The notes under the pieces are model-generated. The model did no database searches and had not been told where the DNA came from. It saw only the letters and a list, made by a program, of their open reading frames with translations. The position numbers and the translations under genes are program-made. From Mycolicibacterium diernhoferi (lineage in GTDB: Bacteria > Actinomycetota > Actinomycetes > Mycobacteriales > Mycobacteriaceae), in the NCBI RefSeq assembly GCF_019456655.1, contig NZ_CP080332.1, positions 5,704,001 to 5,768,000 on the forward strand: a DNA stretch of 64,000 nucleotides, read 5' to 3'. Below are positions 48,977 through 56,542 of this stretch, in pieces (position 1 is the stretch's first letter; every line of letters starts with the position of its first letter).

Positions 48977-50026
48977 CTAGCTGCTGGCGGCCTGAGCCGC
49001 CGCGGGGGCGGCGCTTGCCAGCCCATCTCCTACTTGCAGAACCAACTTGCCGGTGTTGGCACCGTCGAAGAGCATGTTCATGGTGCGTCCGTACGCCTCG
49101 ATGCCGCCGGTCTCCACCTGTTCGTGAGTGACCACGTCGCCACGCCGAATCCAGTGCCCGAGCGCGGCATAGGCCTCCGGATAGCGCCGGGCGAAGTCGA
49201 AGACGATGAAGCCGGTCAACGACGCACGCTTCATCAGCAGCTGCATGTACCGCGACGGCCCCGGCTGCGGGTCGGTGGCGTTGTAGGAGGAAATACCGCC
49301 GCACAGCGCGATTCGGGCGCCGCGACGCAGATGGCCCAACGCGGACTCGAGGACCTCACCGCCGACATTGTCGAAGTACACGTCGATACCTTTGGGCGCC
49401 GCAGCCCTGAGGGCCTTTCCGATCGATCCGGCCTTGTAATCGATGGCGACGTCGTAACCGAGTTCCTCGGTGAGCCAGGCACACTTCTCCGGCCCGCCCG
49501 CGACGCCGATCACCCGGCAACCCGATAGCTTGGCAATCTGTCCGGCAATGCTGCCGACCGCGCCCGCCGCACCCGAGATCAGCACGGTGTCACCGGGTTT
49601 CATCTTTCCGACATCGAGCAGACCGAAGTAGGCGGTCAGACCCGGGAAACCCAGGGCGCCCAACCAGGCCGGGGCCGGGGCCAGCGACTCGTCGACGTGC
49701 AGGACATCGTGGCGCCCGTCGGACACCGCATATTCACAGACGCCGAACATACCGGATACCGTCTGCCCCACTTCGTATTCCGGATGGCGCGACGCGTGCA
49801 CGCGGCCAACGGCATGGGCCCGCATCACGGCCCCGATCTCCACCGGTTCCACATAGGTCGGAACTTCTCCGATCCAGCCACGCATGGCCGGGTCGAGGGA
49901 AATGTACTCCACGCGAACCACGAACTCGCCGTCACCGGGCTCGGGAATCGGCTCTGTGGTGATCTCCCAGGTGGAATCGTCGGCTCGGCCCACCGGGCGC
50001 TTTGCCAATCGGACTTGTTTGTTCAC
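48977..50026 (-). CDS. NADP-dependent medium-chain reductase (CurA / leukotriene B4 12-hydroxydehydrogenase-like)
   Basis: A 349-aa zinc-free MDR enzyme that typically reduces the C=C bond of enones with NADPH. LDPAMRGWI, GFPGLTAYFGLLDVGKMKPGDTVLISGAAGAVGSIAGQIAKLSGC and YFDNVGGEVLE are family hallmarks. The C-terminus is Ala-rich. It starts at GTG 50024-50026, 73 bp after the Rieske oxygenase 2 stop and probably in the same transcript. In the island it may saturate an alkenyl ketone intermediate; this is inference. Confidence 0.88.
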   Translation of the reverse strand: MNKQVRLAKRPVGRADDSTWEITTEPIPEPGDGEFVVRVEYISLDPAMRGWIGEVPTYVEPVEIGAVMRAHAVGRVHASRHPEYEVGQTVSGMFGVCEYAVSDGRHDVLHVDESLAPAPAWLGALGFPGLTAYFGLLDVGKMKPGDTVLISGAAGAVGSIAGQIAKLSGCRVIGVAGGPEKCAWLTEELGYDVAIDYKAGSIGKALRAAAPKGIDVYFDNVGGEVLESALGHLRRGARIALCGGISSYNATDPQPGPSRYMQLLMKRASLTGFIVFDFARRYPEAYAALGHWIRRGDVVTHEQVETGGIEAYGRTMNMLFDGANTGKLVLQVGDGLASAAPAAAQAASS

Positions 50027-50099
50027 TTTGTCTCCGTGAGGGTATGGATGTTCGAGCCGCCGCGATGAGCCACGCCGGCTGATGAAAGGCTGAGCGCGG

Positions 50100-51332
50100 T
50101 TACGCGCTGGGTGTCACCGGCTGATCGGGGTTGGGACGGCCCAGCGCCCGCGCCATCACCCGGTGCATCTCGGTGACCGTGGGCTCGTTCTCACCCACCA
50201 GCAGACTGTCCCGCAGGCCGCTGCGGATCGCCTTGTTGATCCCGGGCACCTGTCCGTAGTCTTCTTCCTCCACAGCCGTCCGCGTGACCTGTTGGAACGG
50301 CTCCACCATCGCCCGCTCGTCGTCGGTCATGAAGGCCGGGACCATCGTCCGGTAGTGCGTGATCTGATCGTGCGGCTGATGCCCGGGGAACAGCCGGTTG
50401 ATGAATCGGATGCCGATGAAATCGGGGGCCGTGATCACGGTGTTCGGGTACAGGTAGAGCACCGTGTTGTAGGGCGCATACTGCAACCCGTCGAGCACTG
50501 CGTCGACATCCTCGGCCTCGGCCATCTGCACGACTTCGTTCATCGACCAGGTGGTCCGGAAGTGGCGGCCGTCCGGGCCGAACGCATCATGGGTGGACAC
50601 GTTGCCGATGAAGGCCGCCGCCAGGGTCTTGGCGTGCACGACCTTGACGTGATAGCTCTCCAGGTAACCGCACAGCGCCAGTTTCCAGTTCACCTCGTGC
50701 GGCAAGGTGCGTTCGTCGGCCACCTTGAAGGTGTCGAGATTGCACAGCGCCAGCTGCGGCGCGAAATCGCCGAGGAAGGCGTCGATATCCATCTCGCCCT
50801 GGGCATCGAGCATCACGAAGATCAGTCCGTAGCGCTCCGCGCACGGCAGCTCCACCAGACCGTTGTCACACAGTTCGACCTTGCCGAACTTGCCGGGCTG
50901 GGTCACCGACTTCAATTCACCGTTCGGCGCGTAGGTCCACGCGTGGTACGAACAGCTGATCCGCTTACCGACCTCGCCGGCACCTTCGAGCAGACGTGCT
51001 CCACGGTGCGAACAGGAGTTCAGGAAGGCCTTGACCGACCCGTCGTCCTGACGGACCAGCAGAACCGGTACATCGAACAACATCTCGGTGCGATACGACC
51101 GCGGACCCGCCAGTTCACCGGACGTTGCGGCGACCAACGGCACCGTGTGCATCAACGCCCGCTCCGCTGCGGCCAGTTCCGGATCCAGATACTCACTGGC
51201 GGGTATCACGCGCACCCCATCGGGGTGGGCATCTGTGGTGCCCGCCCGCACGTGCTCAATATGGCGCAGGGTCAGCGCGCGCCGCGTCTCAGCCGCAAAT
51301 TCGCCGGTACTCATTGTGGACTCGATCGTCAT
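50100..51332 (-). CDS. Rieske non-heme iron oxygenase alpha subunit, copy 2
   Basis: A 410-aa oxygenase paralogous to the one at 35.4-36.6 kb: same N-terminal MTIES, same Rieske pattern (CSHRGA...CSYHAW) and same iron-binding ESYHVKVVH. The copies differ through the catalytic domain, so different substrates or successive steps are plausible. ATG 51330-51332 is 8 nt after TAGCGT and leaderless, exactly as in copy 1. Operator 7 is just upstream. Confidence 0.9.
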   Translation of the reverse strand: MTIESTMSTGEFAAETRRALTLRHIEHVRAGTTDAHPDGVRVIPASEYLDPELAAAERALMHTVPLVAATSGELAGPRSYRTEMLFDVPVLLVRQDDGSVKAFLNSCSHRGARLLEGAGEVGKRISCSYHAWTYAPNGELKSVTQPGKFGKVELCDNGLVELPCAERYGLIFVMLDAQGEMDIDAFLGDFAPQLALCNLDTFKVADERTLPHEVNWKLALCGYLESYHVKVVHAKTLAAAFIGNVSTHDAFGPDGRHFRTTWSMNEVVQMAEAEDVDAVLDGLQYAPYNTVLYLYPNTVITAPDFIGIRFINRLFPGHQPHDQITHYRTMVPAFMTDDERAMVEPFQQVTRTAVEEEDYGQVPGINKAIRSGLRDSLLVGENEPTVTEMHRVMARALGRPNPDQPVTPSA

Positions 51333-51340
51333 GCCCAGCG

Positions 51341-51383
51341 ACGCTACCGCCATCCAGCAACATTCGTCAATACTGGTATTGAC
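51341..51383 (-). promoter_or_regulatory. Operator-promoter 7 of the GTCAATA regulon
   Basis: Core GTCAATACTGGTATTGAC at 51366-51383. Minus strand: TTGACG (51365-51370), 18-bp spacer, TAGCGT (51341-51346), then 8 nt to the Rieske 2 ATG. The layout is base-for-base the same spacing as operator-promoter 4. Confidence 0.8.
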
Positions 51384-52120
51384 ACTACTCCGAGCGAGTT
51401 GCAGGGTTCGCAGAAGCCGCTGTGGTTCACAGGTATCACACGGTTGCCCAGCCCGGACGGGAACGGATGTTTCAACCAATGGAGAAATTTCTGGCAGCTG
51501 CGCGCACGGTCGCGCGATGCGGCGGCGGGTATGGTGGCGTTGGCGGCCGACTTCGGGTCCGGCGCCCGCGGGCCGCGGAACGCGCAACCGCGCCCGCCAG
51601 GCCGTCGATGTCCGACTTCCATTGCGCCGCAGTGGAGATCGTGGGATCACACACGGGGCAAGGGGACGCCGTATGCACGGCGACCGGCATCGTGTGTGAA
51701 CGGTTGTCCGACACATCGGCGGCGTGCCGACGCAGTCTTCGATCGCTACGACACGGGGTGGCGACGTGACGCCGGGTGACCGCGGCCAAGACGTCTGACG
51801 CCGGCGGGTGTCCCCGCGGTGGCGTCGCGGTGGAACGCCGAGGTGGCGGCCCTCGCCGGCGGCAACGGCAGCCCGCGTGGACCCGAGTGCCAGCAATCGC
51901 CGGGCGCGGCAGACCCCAGGTGGGCCGCAGAACCCGACGTCGCCGCGAGCCGGCTTCTGGGCAGCAAGGCGCGAGCGCCGGCGACGAGGCGCGGGCGTCC
52001 CTGAGATGAGCGGTGCGCGGCGAGGCGTCGGTGGACGTGTCGGCCCACTGCCGGCGACGGCATGGAAGCACCGTGTCCGGCATCACACCCATCGGCCCGG
52101 GCGTGCGGTCGGAAGGGGTG
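51384..52120. other. Long intergenic stretch without a recognisable gene
   Basis: Between operator 7 and the tRNA terminator I see no convincing gene. Open frames exist on both strands, as expected at this GC content, but they have Arg/Pro/Ala-rich compositions, overlap each other and lack family features. It marks the right border of the catabolic island next to tRNA genes and may contain degraded sequence. Confidence 0.5.
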
Positions 52121-52164
52121 AAAAAAAGCGGCTCCCGGGCGTGTTTCACATGCCGCGGGAGCCG
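52121..52164 (-). terminator. Rho-independent terminator of the tRNA transcript
   Basis: CGGCTCCCG (52129-52137) pairs with CGGGAGCCG (52156-52164); on the minus strand the hairpin is followed by seven Ts (52121-52127). It ends the tRNA-Ser/tRNA-Arg transcript and is the only terminator here with a real T-tract. Confidence 0.88.
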
Positions 52165-52179
52165 TCTCACCTGTCTGAG

Positions 52180-52252
52180 TGCGCCCGAAGGGATTCGAAC
52201 CCCTAACCTTCTGATCCGTAGTCAGATGCTCTATCCGTTGAGCTACGGGCGC
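52180..52252 (-). tRNA. tRNA-Arg (anticodon ACG)
   Basis: Cloverleaf read on the minus strand: acceptor GCGCCCG/CGGGCGC, D-arm GCTC...GAGC, anticodon stem TCTGA with loop CTACGGA giving ACG, T-loop TTCGAAT. CCA is not encoded. A 3'-end-like copy occurs at 10057-10083. Confidence 0.95.
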
Positions 52253-52287
52253 TTGGGTGAAGCTTGTCGAACTATTCAGTTATGCAG

Positions 52288-52376
52288 CGGAGGCGAGAGG
52301 ATTTGAACCTCCGGTCCGCTTTAAGGCGGACAACTCATTAGCAGTGAGTCCCATTCGGCCGCTCTGGCACGCCTCC
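52288..52376 (-). tRNA. tRNA-Ser (anticodon GCT)
   Basis: Minus-strand cloverleaf with acceptor GGAGGCG/CGCCTCC, anticodon stem ACTCA and loop CTGCTAA giving GCT, and a long variable arm (TCCGC...GCGGA) as required for a serine tRNA. It lies 35 bp upstream of tRNA-Arg in the same transcript. Confidence 0.95.
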
Positions 52377-52482
52377 TGAACGATCTGAGGGTACCGGACC
52401 CCCGGAACCGCCGAGCGCAAAGATTACACAGGCCGGGCGGTCAAAGGCAAAGCGCGACATCGGAGGCCTTTGTGAGCACCCC

Positions 52483-52488
52483 TAGAAT
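52483..52488 (+). promoter_or_regulatory. Predicted -10 box of a leaderless hisC2 mRNA
   Basis: TAGAAT lies 6 nt before the GTG start of hisC2, the distance expected when the transcript begins at the start codon. No clear -35 is present. Confidence 0.45.
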
Positions 52489-52494
52489 GGCTGG

Positions 52495-53547
52495 GTGACC
52501 GCCCGTCTGCGACCCGAGCTGGCCGATCTGCCGGCCTACACGCCGGGACGCACTGTGCCCGGCGCCATCAAGATCGCGAGCAATGAGACCGTGCACGGTC
52601 CGCTGCCCAGCGTGCTGGAGGCCATCGCCGCCTCCGCCGAGACCATCAACCGGTATCCGGACAACGGCTACCGCGATCTGCGGGAGCGCCTCGCCAAGCA
52701 CGTCGACTTCGCCCCGGAGAACATCTCGGTGGGCTCCGGATCGGTGAGCCTGTGCCAGCAGCTCATCCAGATCACCTCGACGGTCGGCGACGAGGTGATC
52801 TTCGGTTGGCGCAGTTTCGAGATCTACCCGCTGCAGGTCCGCACCGCCGGGGCCACCCCCGTCGCGGTGCCGCTCAAGGACCACGTGCACGACCTGGACG
52901 CAATGGCCGCCGCGATCACCGAACGCACCCGGCTGATCTTCGTCTGCAACCCGAACAACCCGACCTCCACGGTGGTCGACCCCGCCGCCCTGCAGGCGTT
53001 CGTCGAGTCGGTGCCCTCCGACATCCTGGTCGTCATCGACGAGGCCTACGTCGAGTACATCCGGGACGGCCTGCTGCCGGACAGCCTCGGTCTGGTCCGC
53101 AAGCACCCGAACGTCGTCGTGCTGCGCACCTTCTCCAAGGCGTACGGGTTGGCCGGGCTGCGCATCGGCTACGCGGTGGCCGATCCGGGCATCGTCACCG
53201 CGCTGGGCAAGGTGTACGTCCCGTTCACCGCCACCACCATCTCCCAGGCCGCGGCCATCGCCTCGCTGGACGCCGCCGACGAACTGCTGGTCCGCACCGA
53301 CGCCGTCGTCGCCGAGCGCGCCCGGGTCAGCGCCGCACTGGCCGAGGCCGGTTACGAGTTGCCGCCCTCGCAGGCCAACTTCGTCTGGCTGCCCCTGCCC
53401 GGCCGGAGCGCCGAATTCACCAACGCCGCGGCCGACGACAGACTGCTGGTGCGCCCCTACGGGGAGGACGGGGTGCGGGTGACGGTGGCCGCCGAGCACG
53501 AGAACGACGCGTTCCTGGCATTCGCCCGGAAATGGATCGGCCAGTGA
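52495..53547 (+). CDS. hisC2: Histidinol-phosphate / aromatic amino acid aminotransferase
   Basis: A 350-aa fold-type I PLP aminotransferase. Family features are IASNETVHGPLPSV, NPNNPTSTVV, IDEAYVEY and TFSKAYGLAGLRIGY, with the PLP-binding Lys in SKAYGLAG, and the C-terminal Arg in VRVTV. It matches mycobacterial HisC2 (Rv3772), annotated as a phenylalanine/aromatic aminotransferase (Pat). GTG 52495-52497 starts the gene. The stop overlaps the next gene's GTG as GTGA. Confidence 0.9.
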   Translation: MTARLRPELADLPAYTPGRTVPGAIKIASNETVHGPLPSVLEAIAASAETINRYPDNGYRDLRERLAKHVDFAPENISVGSGSVSLCQQLIQITSTVGDEVIFGWRSFEIYPLQVRTAGATPVAVPLKDHVHDLDAMAAAITERTRLIFVCNPNNPTSTVVDPAALQAFVESVPSDILVVIDEAYVEYIRDGLLPDSLGLVRKHPNVVVLRTFSKAYGLAGLRIGYAVADPGIVTALGKVYVPFTATTISQAAAIASLDAADELLVRTDAVVAERARVSAALAEAGYELPPSQANFVWLPLPGRSAEFTNAAADDRLLVRPYGEDGVRVTVAAEHENDAFLAFARKWIGQ

Positions 53548-53990
53548 TCCGGGCCGGGGTGGCCGCCGCGACCGGACTGGTGGCGCTGGGTCTGTTGACC
53601 GGCTGTGGGCGCACCACCGAGGGCACGGTGGCCCAGACCACCGAGCCGGGGCCGCCGCTGTCCTCGGCGCCCAGCCGACCCGGGTCGCCGGGCCTGCCCA
53701 CCTTCCCCGGGCTGCCCGAGATCACCATCCCGAACTTCCCGATGCCCGGCCAGCAGCCCGACGTGCCGGATGTGCCCGCCCCTCCGAACGCGCTGACGAT
53801 GAAGTGCACCGAGTTCAACAAGCTCGATGCGGCCACCAAGAAGGCGGTCGTCAACGCGATCCTGGAAGGTGAGCAGTCGATTCTGGGCCCTGAGAACGTC
53901 GACATCGCCCGATCGCTGGCGGAGGCGGTCTGCCAGTTCCTGACCGGCGCCACGGTCCGGGAGGTGCTGCTCGGCGGCCCCGTTCCGTAG
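53544..53990 (+). CDS. Small lipoprotein of unknown function
   Basis: A 148-aa protein with a signal peptide ending in the lipobox LLTGC, then a Pro/Gly-rich linker (about residues 25-75, with repeats of the PGLPxF type) and a folded C-terminal domain (MKCTEFNKLDAATKKAVVNAILEG...AVCQFL) with two Cys that may form a disulfide. The spacing resembles other mycobacterial small lipoproteins, but I do not recognise a named family. The start may be GTG 53544, overlapping hisC2, or ATG 53532. Confidence 0.75.
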   Translation: MIRAGVAAATGLVALGLLTGCGRTTEGTVAQTTEPGPPLSSAPSRPGSPGLPTFPGLPEITIPNFPMPGQQPDVPDVPAPPNALTMKCTEFNKLDAATKKAVVNAILEGEQSILGPENVDIARSLAEAVCQFLTGATVREVLLGGPVP

Positions 53991-54007
53991 CGGGTTAGCC
54001 TGGCGCC

Positions 54008-54817
54008 ATGGCATACGAATCCGTCACCGTGGACATCGCCGACCATGTCGCCCGGGTGACCCTGATCGGCCCTGGCAAGGGCAACGCGATGGGTCCGGCG
54101 TTCTGGGCGGAGATGCCCGATGTGTTCGGCACCCTGGACGCCGACCCGGAGGTGCGCGCCATCGTGCTGACCGGTTCTGGCCGGAATTTCAGCTACGGGT
54201 TGGACCTGGTGACGATGGGCGCCAGCCTGCCGGGCCTGGACTCCGGCGCCAAGGGCCGGTTGGACTTCCACAAGATGATCGCCAAGATGCAGGGCGCCAT
54301 CAGTGCGGTCGCCGACTGCCGCACCCCCACCATCGCCGCTATCCAGGGCTGGTGCATCGGCGGCGGCGTCGACCTGATCAGCGCCGTGGACATCCGCTAT
54401 GCCAGCGCCGACGCCAAGTTCTCGGTGCGCGAGGTGAAGCTGGCCATCGTCGCCGACGTCGGCTCGCTGGCCCGGCTGCCGCTCATCCTGTCCGATGGCC
54501 ACCTGCGTGAACTCGCCCTGACCGGCAAGGACATCGACGCGGCGCGCGCCGAGAAGATCGGTCTGGTCAACGACGTGTACGCCGACGCCGACGCCACGCT
54601 GGCGGCCGCGCACGAGACCGCGGCAGAGATCGCGGCCAACCCGCCGCTGACCGTGCACGGCGTCAAGGACGTGCTCGATCAGCAGCGCATCGGCCGGGTG
54701 TCGGAGAGCCTGCGTTATGTGGCGGCGTGGAACTCGGCGTTCCTGCCGTCCAAGGATCTGGGCGAGGCGGTCACCGCGATGTTCCAGAAGCGCCCGCCCC
54801 AGTTCACCGGGGAATAG
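54008..54817 (+). CDS. echA21: Enoyl-CoA hydratase/isomerase family protein (EchA21-like)
   Basis: A 269-aa crotonase-fold enzyme. The oxyanion-hole segments are SGRNFSYGLDLVTM and AAIQGWCIGGGVDLISAVDIRYAS, and VREVKLAIVADVGSLARLP follows. The Asp/Glu pair in the second half matches the delta3,5-delta2,4-dienoyl-CoA isomerase-like branch. Position next to hisC2 agrees with EchA21 (Rv3774). ATG 54008. Confidence 0.87.
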   Translation: MAYESVTVDIADHVARVTLIGPGKGNAMGPAFWAEMPDVFGTLDADPEVRAIVLTGSGRNFSYGLDLVTMGASLPGLDSGAKGRLDFHKMIAKMQGAISAVADCRTPTIAAIQGWCIGGGVDLISAVDIRYASADAKFSVREVKLAIVADVGSLARLPLILSDGHLRELALTGKDIDAARAEKIGLVNDVYADADATLAAAHETAAEIAANPPLTVHGVKDVLDQQRIGRVSESLRYVAAWNSAFLPSKDLGEAVTAMFQKRPPQFTGE

Positions 54818-54837
54818 CCCCGCTGTTTGGGCGCCCG

Positions 54838-55854
54838 TCAGCCCTGCGCCGCCTTCAGTTGCGCCAGCAACTGAAGGGACAGGAACGTCATCGGGCCCTT
54901 GTCCTCGAACCGGTCTGACACATTGCCGGCGATCCCGCCCTGCACGGCCAGCTCGCCGATCAGGTCCAGCTTGAGCTGCGGGCTGCCTTCGGTGAAGTCG
55001 AGGTCCGCGAGGTCCACCCACACGATGTTGGGCCGGGTGGTGGACTCGTAGACGTAGCGCTTGTTGGTCAGGTCCAGCACGACCTGCCAAATAGTCTGCG
55101 ACGCATCGGGTTTGCCGGGGTCCGGGATGCGGAACGGCTGCGCCGCGTTCCGGATCACCGACATCATCCCGGCGATCGCCTCGACCTGCCCGCCCGGCTT
55201 GGGCAACCGGCTCACGTAGTAGCTGGCCCGGGCGAACCGGTCGGTGGCCAGCGTCGACCCGGGCAGCGGGGCGGACCCGCCGAGCCCGTCGAACGACTTC
55301 ACCAGTTCCAACTGCTGGTCGAAGGTCGGCGAATTGGTCATCACCCGGTAGTCGCGGTCGTGGTAGATCTTCGCCTTGCCGTCGATGTACTCGATGATCG
55401 CCGAGTCCCCGGTGGCGTCGTCGAGCGCCAGGTGGATGGCCGGCGGCTTACCGCCGGTGGGATCGTCCATCTGGACCACCTGCAGATCGGTCTGCTCGAC
55501 CCAGGCCACCGCATCGGCGACCGTCGCGAAGTTGTCCAGGAAGTACTGCAGCCAGATCGCCTGGCTCAGCTGGGTGCGGTCGGGATCCGGTGTGCCGAAG
55601 GTGGATTCGGCGAGCCAGAGCACGTGTCCGGCCAGTCCGGCCTCGTTGATGCCGTCCACCGAGATGATGTCGAAGGCGGTGGCGATCACGCTGCCGTACT
55701 TCGAGGTCCACTGCAGCTTGCCGCTCACACCGTCATCGCGGGTGACGCCGCGCGGCTGCTTCCACAGGTTGGTCATCAGGTCCTTGTGGAAGTCCATGTT
55801 TCGTCCCACCAGAACCGCGTCGCCGGCGTCCGGCCAGATCACTCGGGTGCACAC
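54838..55854 (-). CDS. Choloylglycine hydrolase-family linear amide C-N hydrolase
   Basis: A 338-aa Ntn-hydrolase. Taking GTG 55852-55854 as start gives M-C-T-R, so Met removal exposes the nucleophilic Cys2, as in bile salt hydrolase and penicillin V acylase. NMDFHKD, GINEAGLAGHVLW, RVMTNSPTFDQQL and LATDRFARASYY carry the other conserved Asp, Asn and Arg residues. Natural substrates in mycobacteria are unknown; N-acyl homoserine lactones or acyl-amino acids are possible. An in-frame TTG two codons upstream is less likely because it would bury the Cys. Confidence 0.85.
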   Translation of the reverse strand: MCTRVIWPDAGDAVLVGRNMDFHKDLMTNLWKQPRGVTRDDGVSGKLQWTSKYGSVIATAFDIISVDGINEAGLAGHVLWLAESTFGTPDPDRTQLSQAIWLQYFLDNFATVADAVAWVEQTDLQVVQMDDPTGGKPPAIHLALDDATGDSAIIEYIDGKAKIYHDRDYRVMTNSPTFDQQLELVKSFDGLGGSAPLPGSTLATDRFARASYYVSRLPKPGGQVEAIAGMMSVIRNAAQPFRIPDPGKPDASQTIWQVVLDLTNKRYVYESTTRPNIVWVDLADLDFTEGSPQLKLDLIGELAVQGGIAGNVSDRFEDKGPMTFLSLQLLAQLKAAQG

Positions 55855-55891
55855 GCGCAACAGCCTAGCCGTGCCACCACGGGAATCATGG

Positions 55892-55978
55892 CGGTGGCGG
55901 AGGGATTTGAACCCCCGGACGGTGTTAGCCGTCTCTCGCTTTCAAGGCGAGTGCATTAGGCCGCTCTGCCACGCCACC
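55892..55978 (-). tRNA. tRNA-Ser (anticodon TGA)
   Basis: Minus-strand cloverleaf with acceptor GGTGGCG/CGCCACC, anticodon stem CTCGC with loop CTTGAAA giving TGA, and a long variable arm GACGG...CCGTC characteristic of serine tRNA. It lies 38 bp upstream of the hydrolase gene on the same strand. Confidence 0.95.
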
Positions 55979-55997
55979 GCGGAACAGCCTAAGCGGT

Positions 55998-56510
55998 CTA
56001 CACCCGTCCGATTTTGGCGGGCCGACCATTGGCCTGCAGCCCAGCGCTGATCCGGCGGCAGTTCTCCCCCGTCGCGGTGATCTGCGAGCGGGACAGCCGG
56101 CCCAGATAGTGGCTGCGCACCCCGGCGCTGTAGGTCTGCCTGGCCTCGGCCAGCAGGGCCCGCCCCTCGTCGGTGATGATGGCCAGTACGCCGCGACGGT
56201 CGTCCGGGCTGGCGACCCGGTTGACCAACTGCAGCTTTTCCAATCGATGGATCTGCCGGGTCACCCGACTGGGCAGGGACATCAGTCCCTCGGCAAGATC
56301 CCCCATCCGCGCCGATCCACTGTCCGAGGTGTCCAGAATGTCGAGCAGGCGGACATCATTGAGAGCCAGGCCGTGGCTATCCACCAAGGACCTGTTCAAA
56401 GTCGCGTATAAACGTAACGCCGAGTCCAGAAAATTTTGCCAAGATTTCTGCTCAGCGATATCCAAGCCTGGCATGGTGCTTGCCGTTCGGCCACCGATGA
56501 TCGCTTCCAT
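55998..56510 (-). CDS. MarR-family transcriptional regulator
   Basis: A 170-aa winged-helix regulator: SWQNFLDSALRLYATLNRSLVDSHGLALNDVRLLDILDTS, RMGDLAEGLMSLPSRVTRQIHRLEKLQLVNRVASPDDRRGVLAIITDEG. The D-x-R-x-G wing is intact. ATG 56508-56510 is used. It diverges from the quinone reductase gene with only about 32 bp between starts, so it very likely represses that gene and itself. Confidence 0.87.
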   Translation of the reverse strand: MEAIIGGRTASTMPGLDIAEQKSWQNFLDSALRLYATLNRSLVDSHGLALNDVRLLDILDTSDSGSARMGDLAEGLMSLPSRVTRQIHRLEKLQLVNRVASPDDRRGVLAIITDEGRALLAEARQTYSAGVRSHYLGRLSRSQITATGENCRRISAGLQANGRPAKIGRV

Positions 56511-56542
56511 GGCCAAATCTTAAGGTCGGACCGCATAGTAGC

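Noticed and set aside
26473..51383. Identifying the regulon sites as KstR or KstR2 operators (cholesterol regulons)
   Set aside because: The arms GTCAATA/TATTGAC do not fit the AAC-x2-GTT type or CAAG-x2-CTTG type consensus that I recall for these regulators, and no steroid-ring genes are present.
52013..52306. Open frame reading through the tRNA-Arg gene with the SAPEGIRTPN-type peptide
   Set aside because: This is the well-known false translation of a tRNA 3' end; the cloverleaf is intact. The similar frame at 10042-10371 is rejected for the same reason and led to recognising the tRNA-like fragment.
53417..55090. Long minus-strand frame (557 codons) opposite the lipoprotein and echA21 genes
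   Set aside because: It crosses three well-supported plus-strand genes and has no recognisable domain; it is a shadow of high-GC coding bias.
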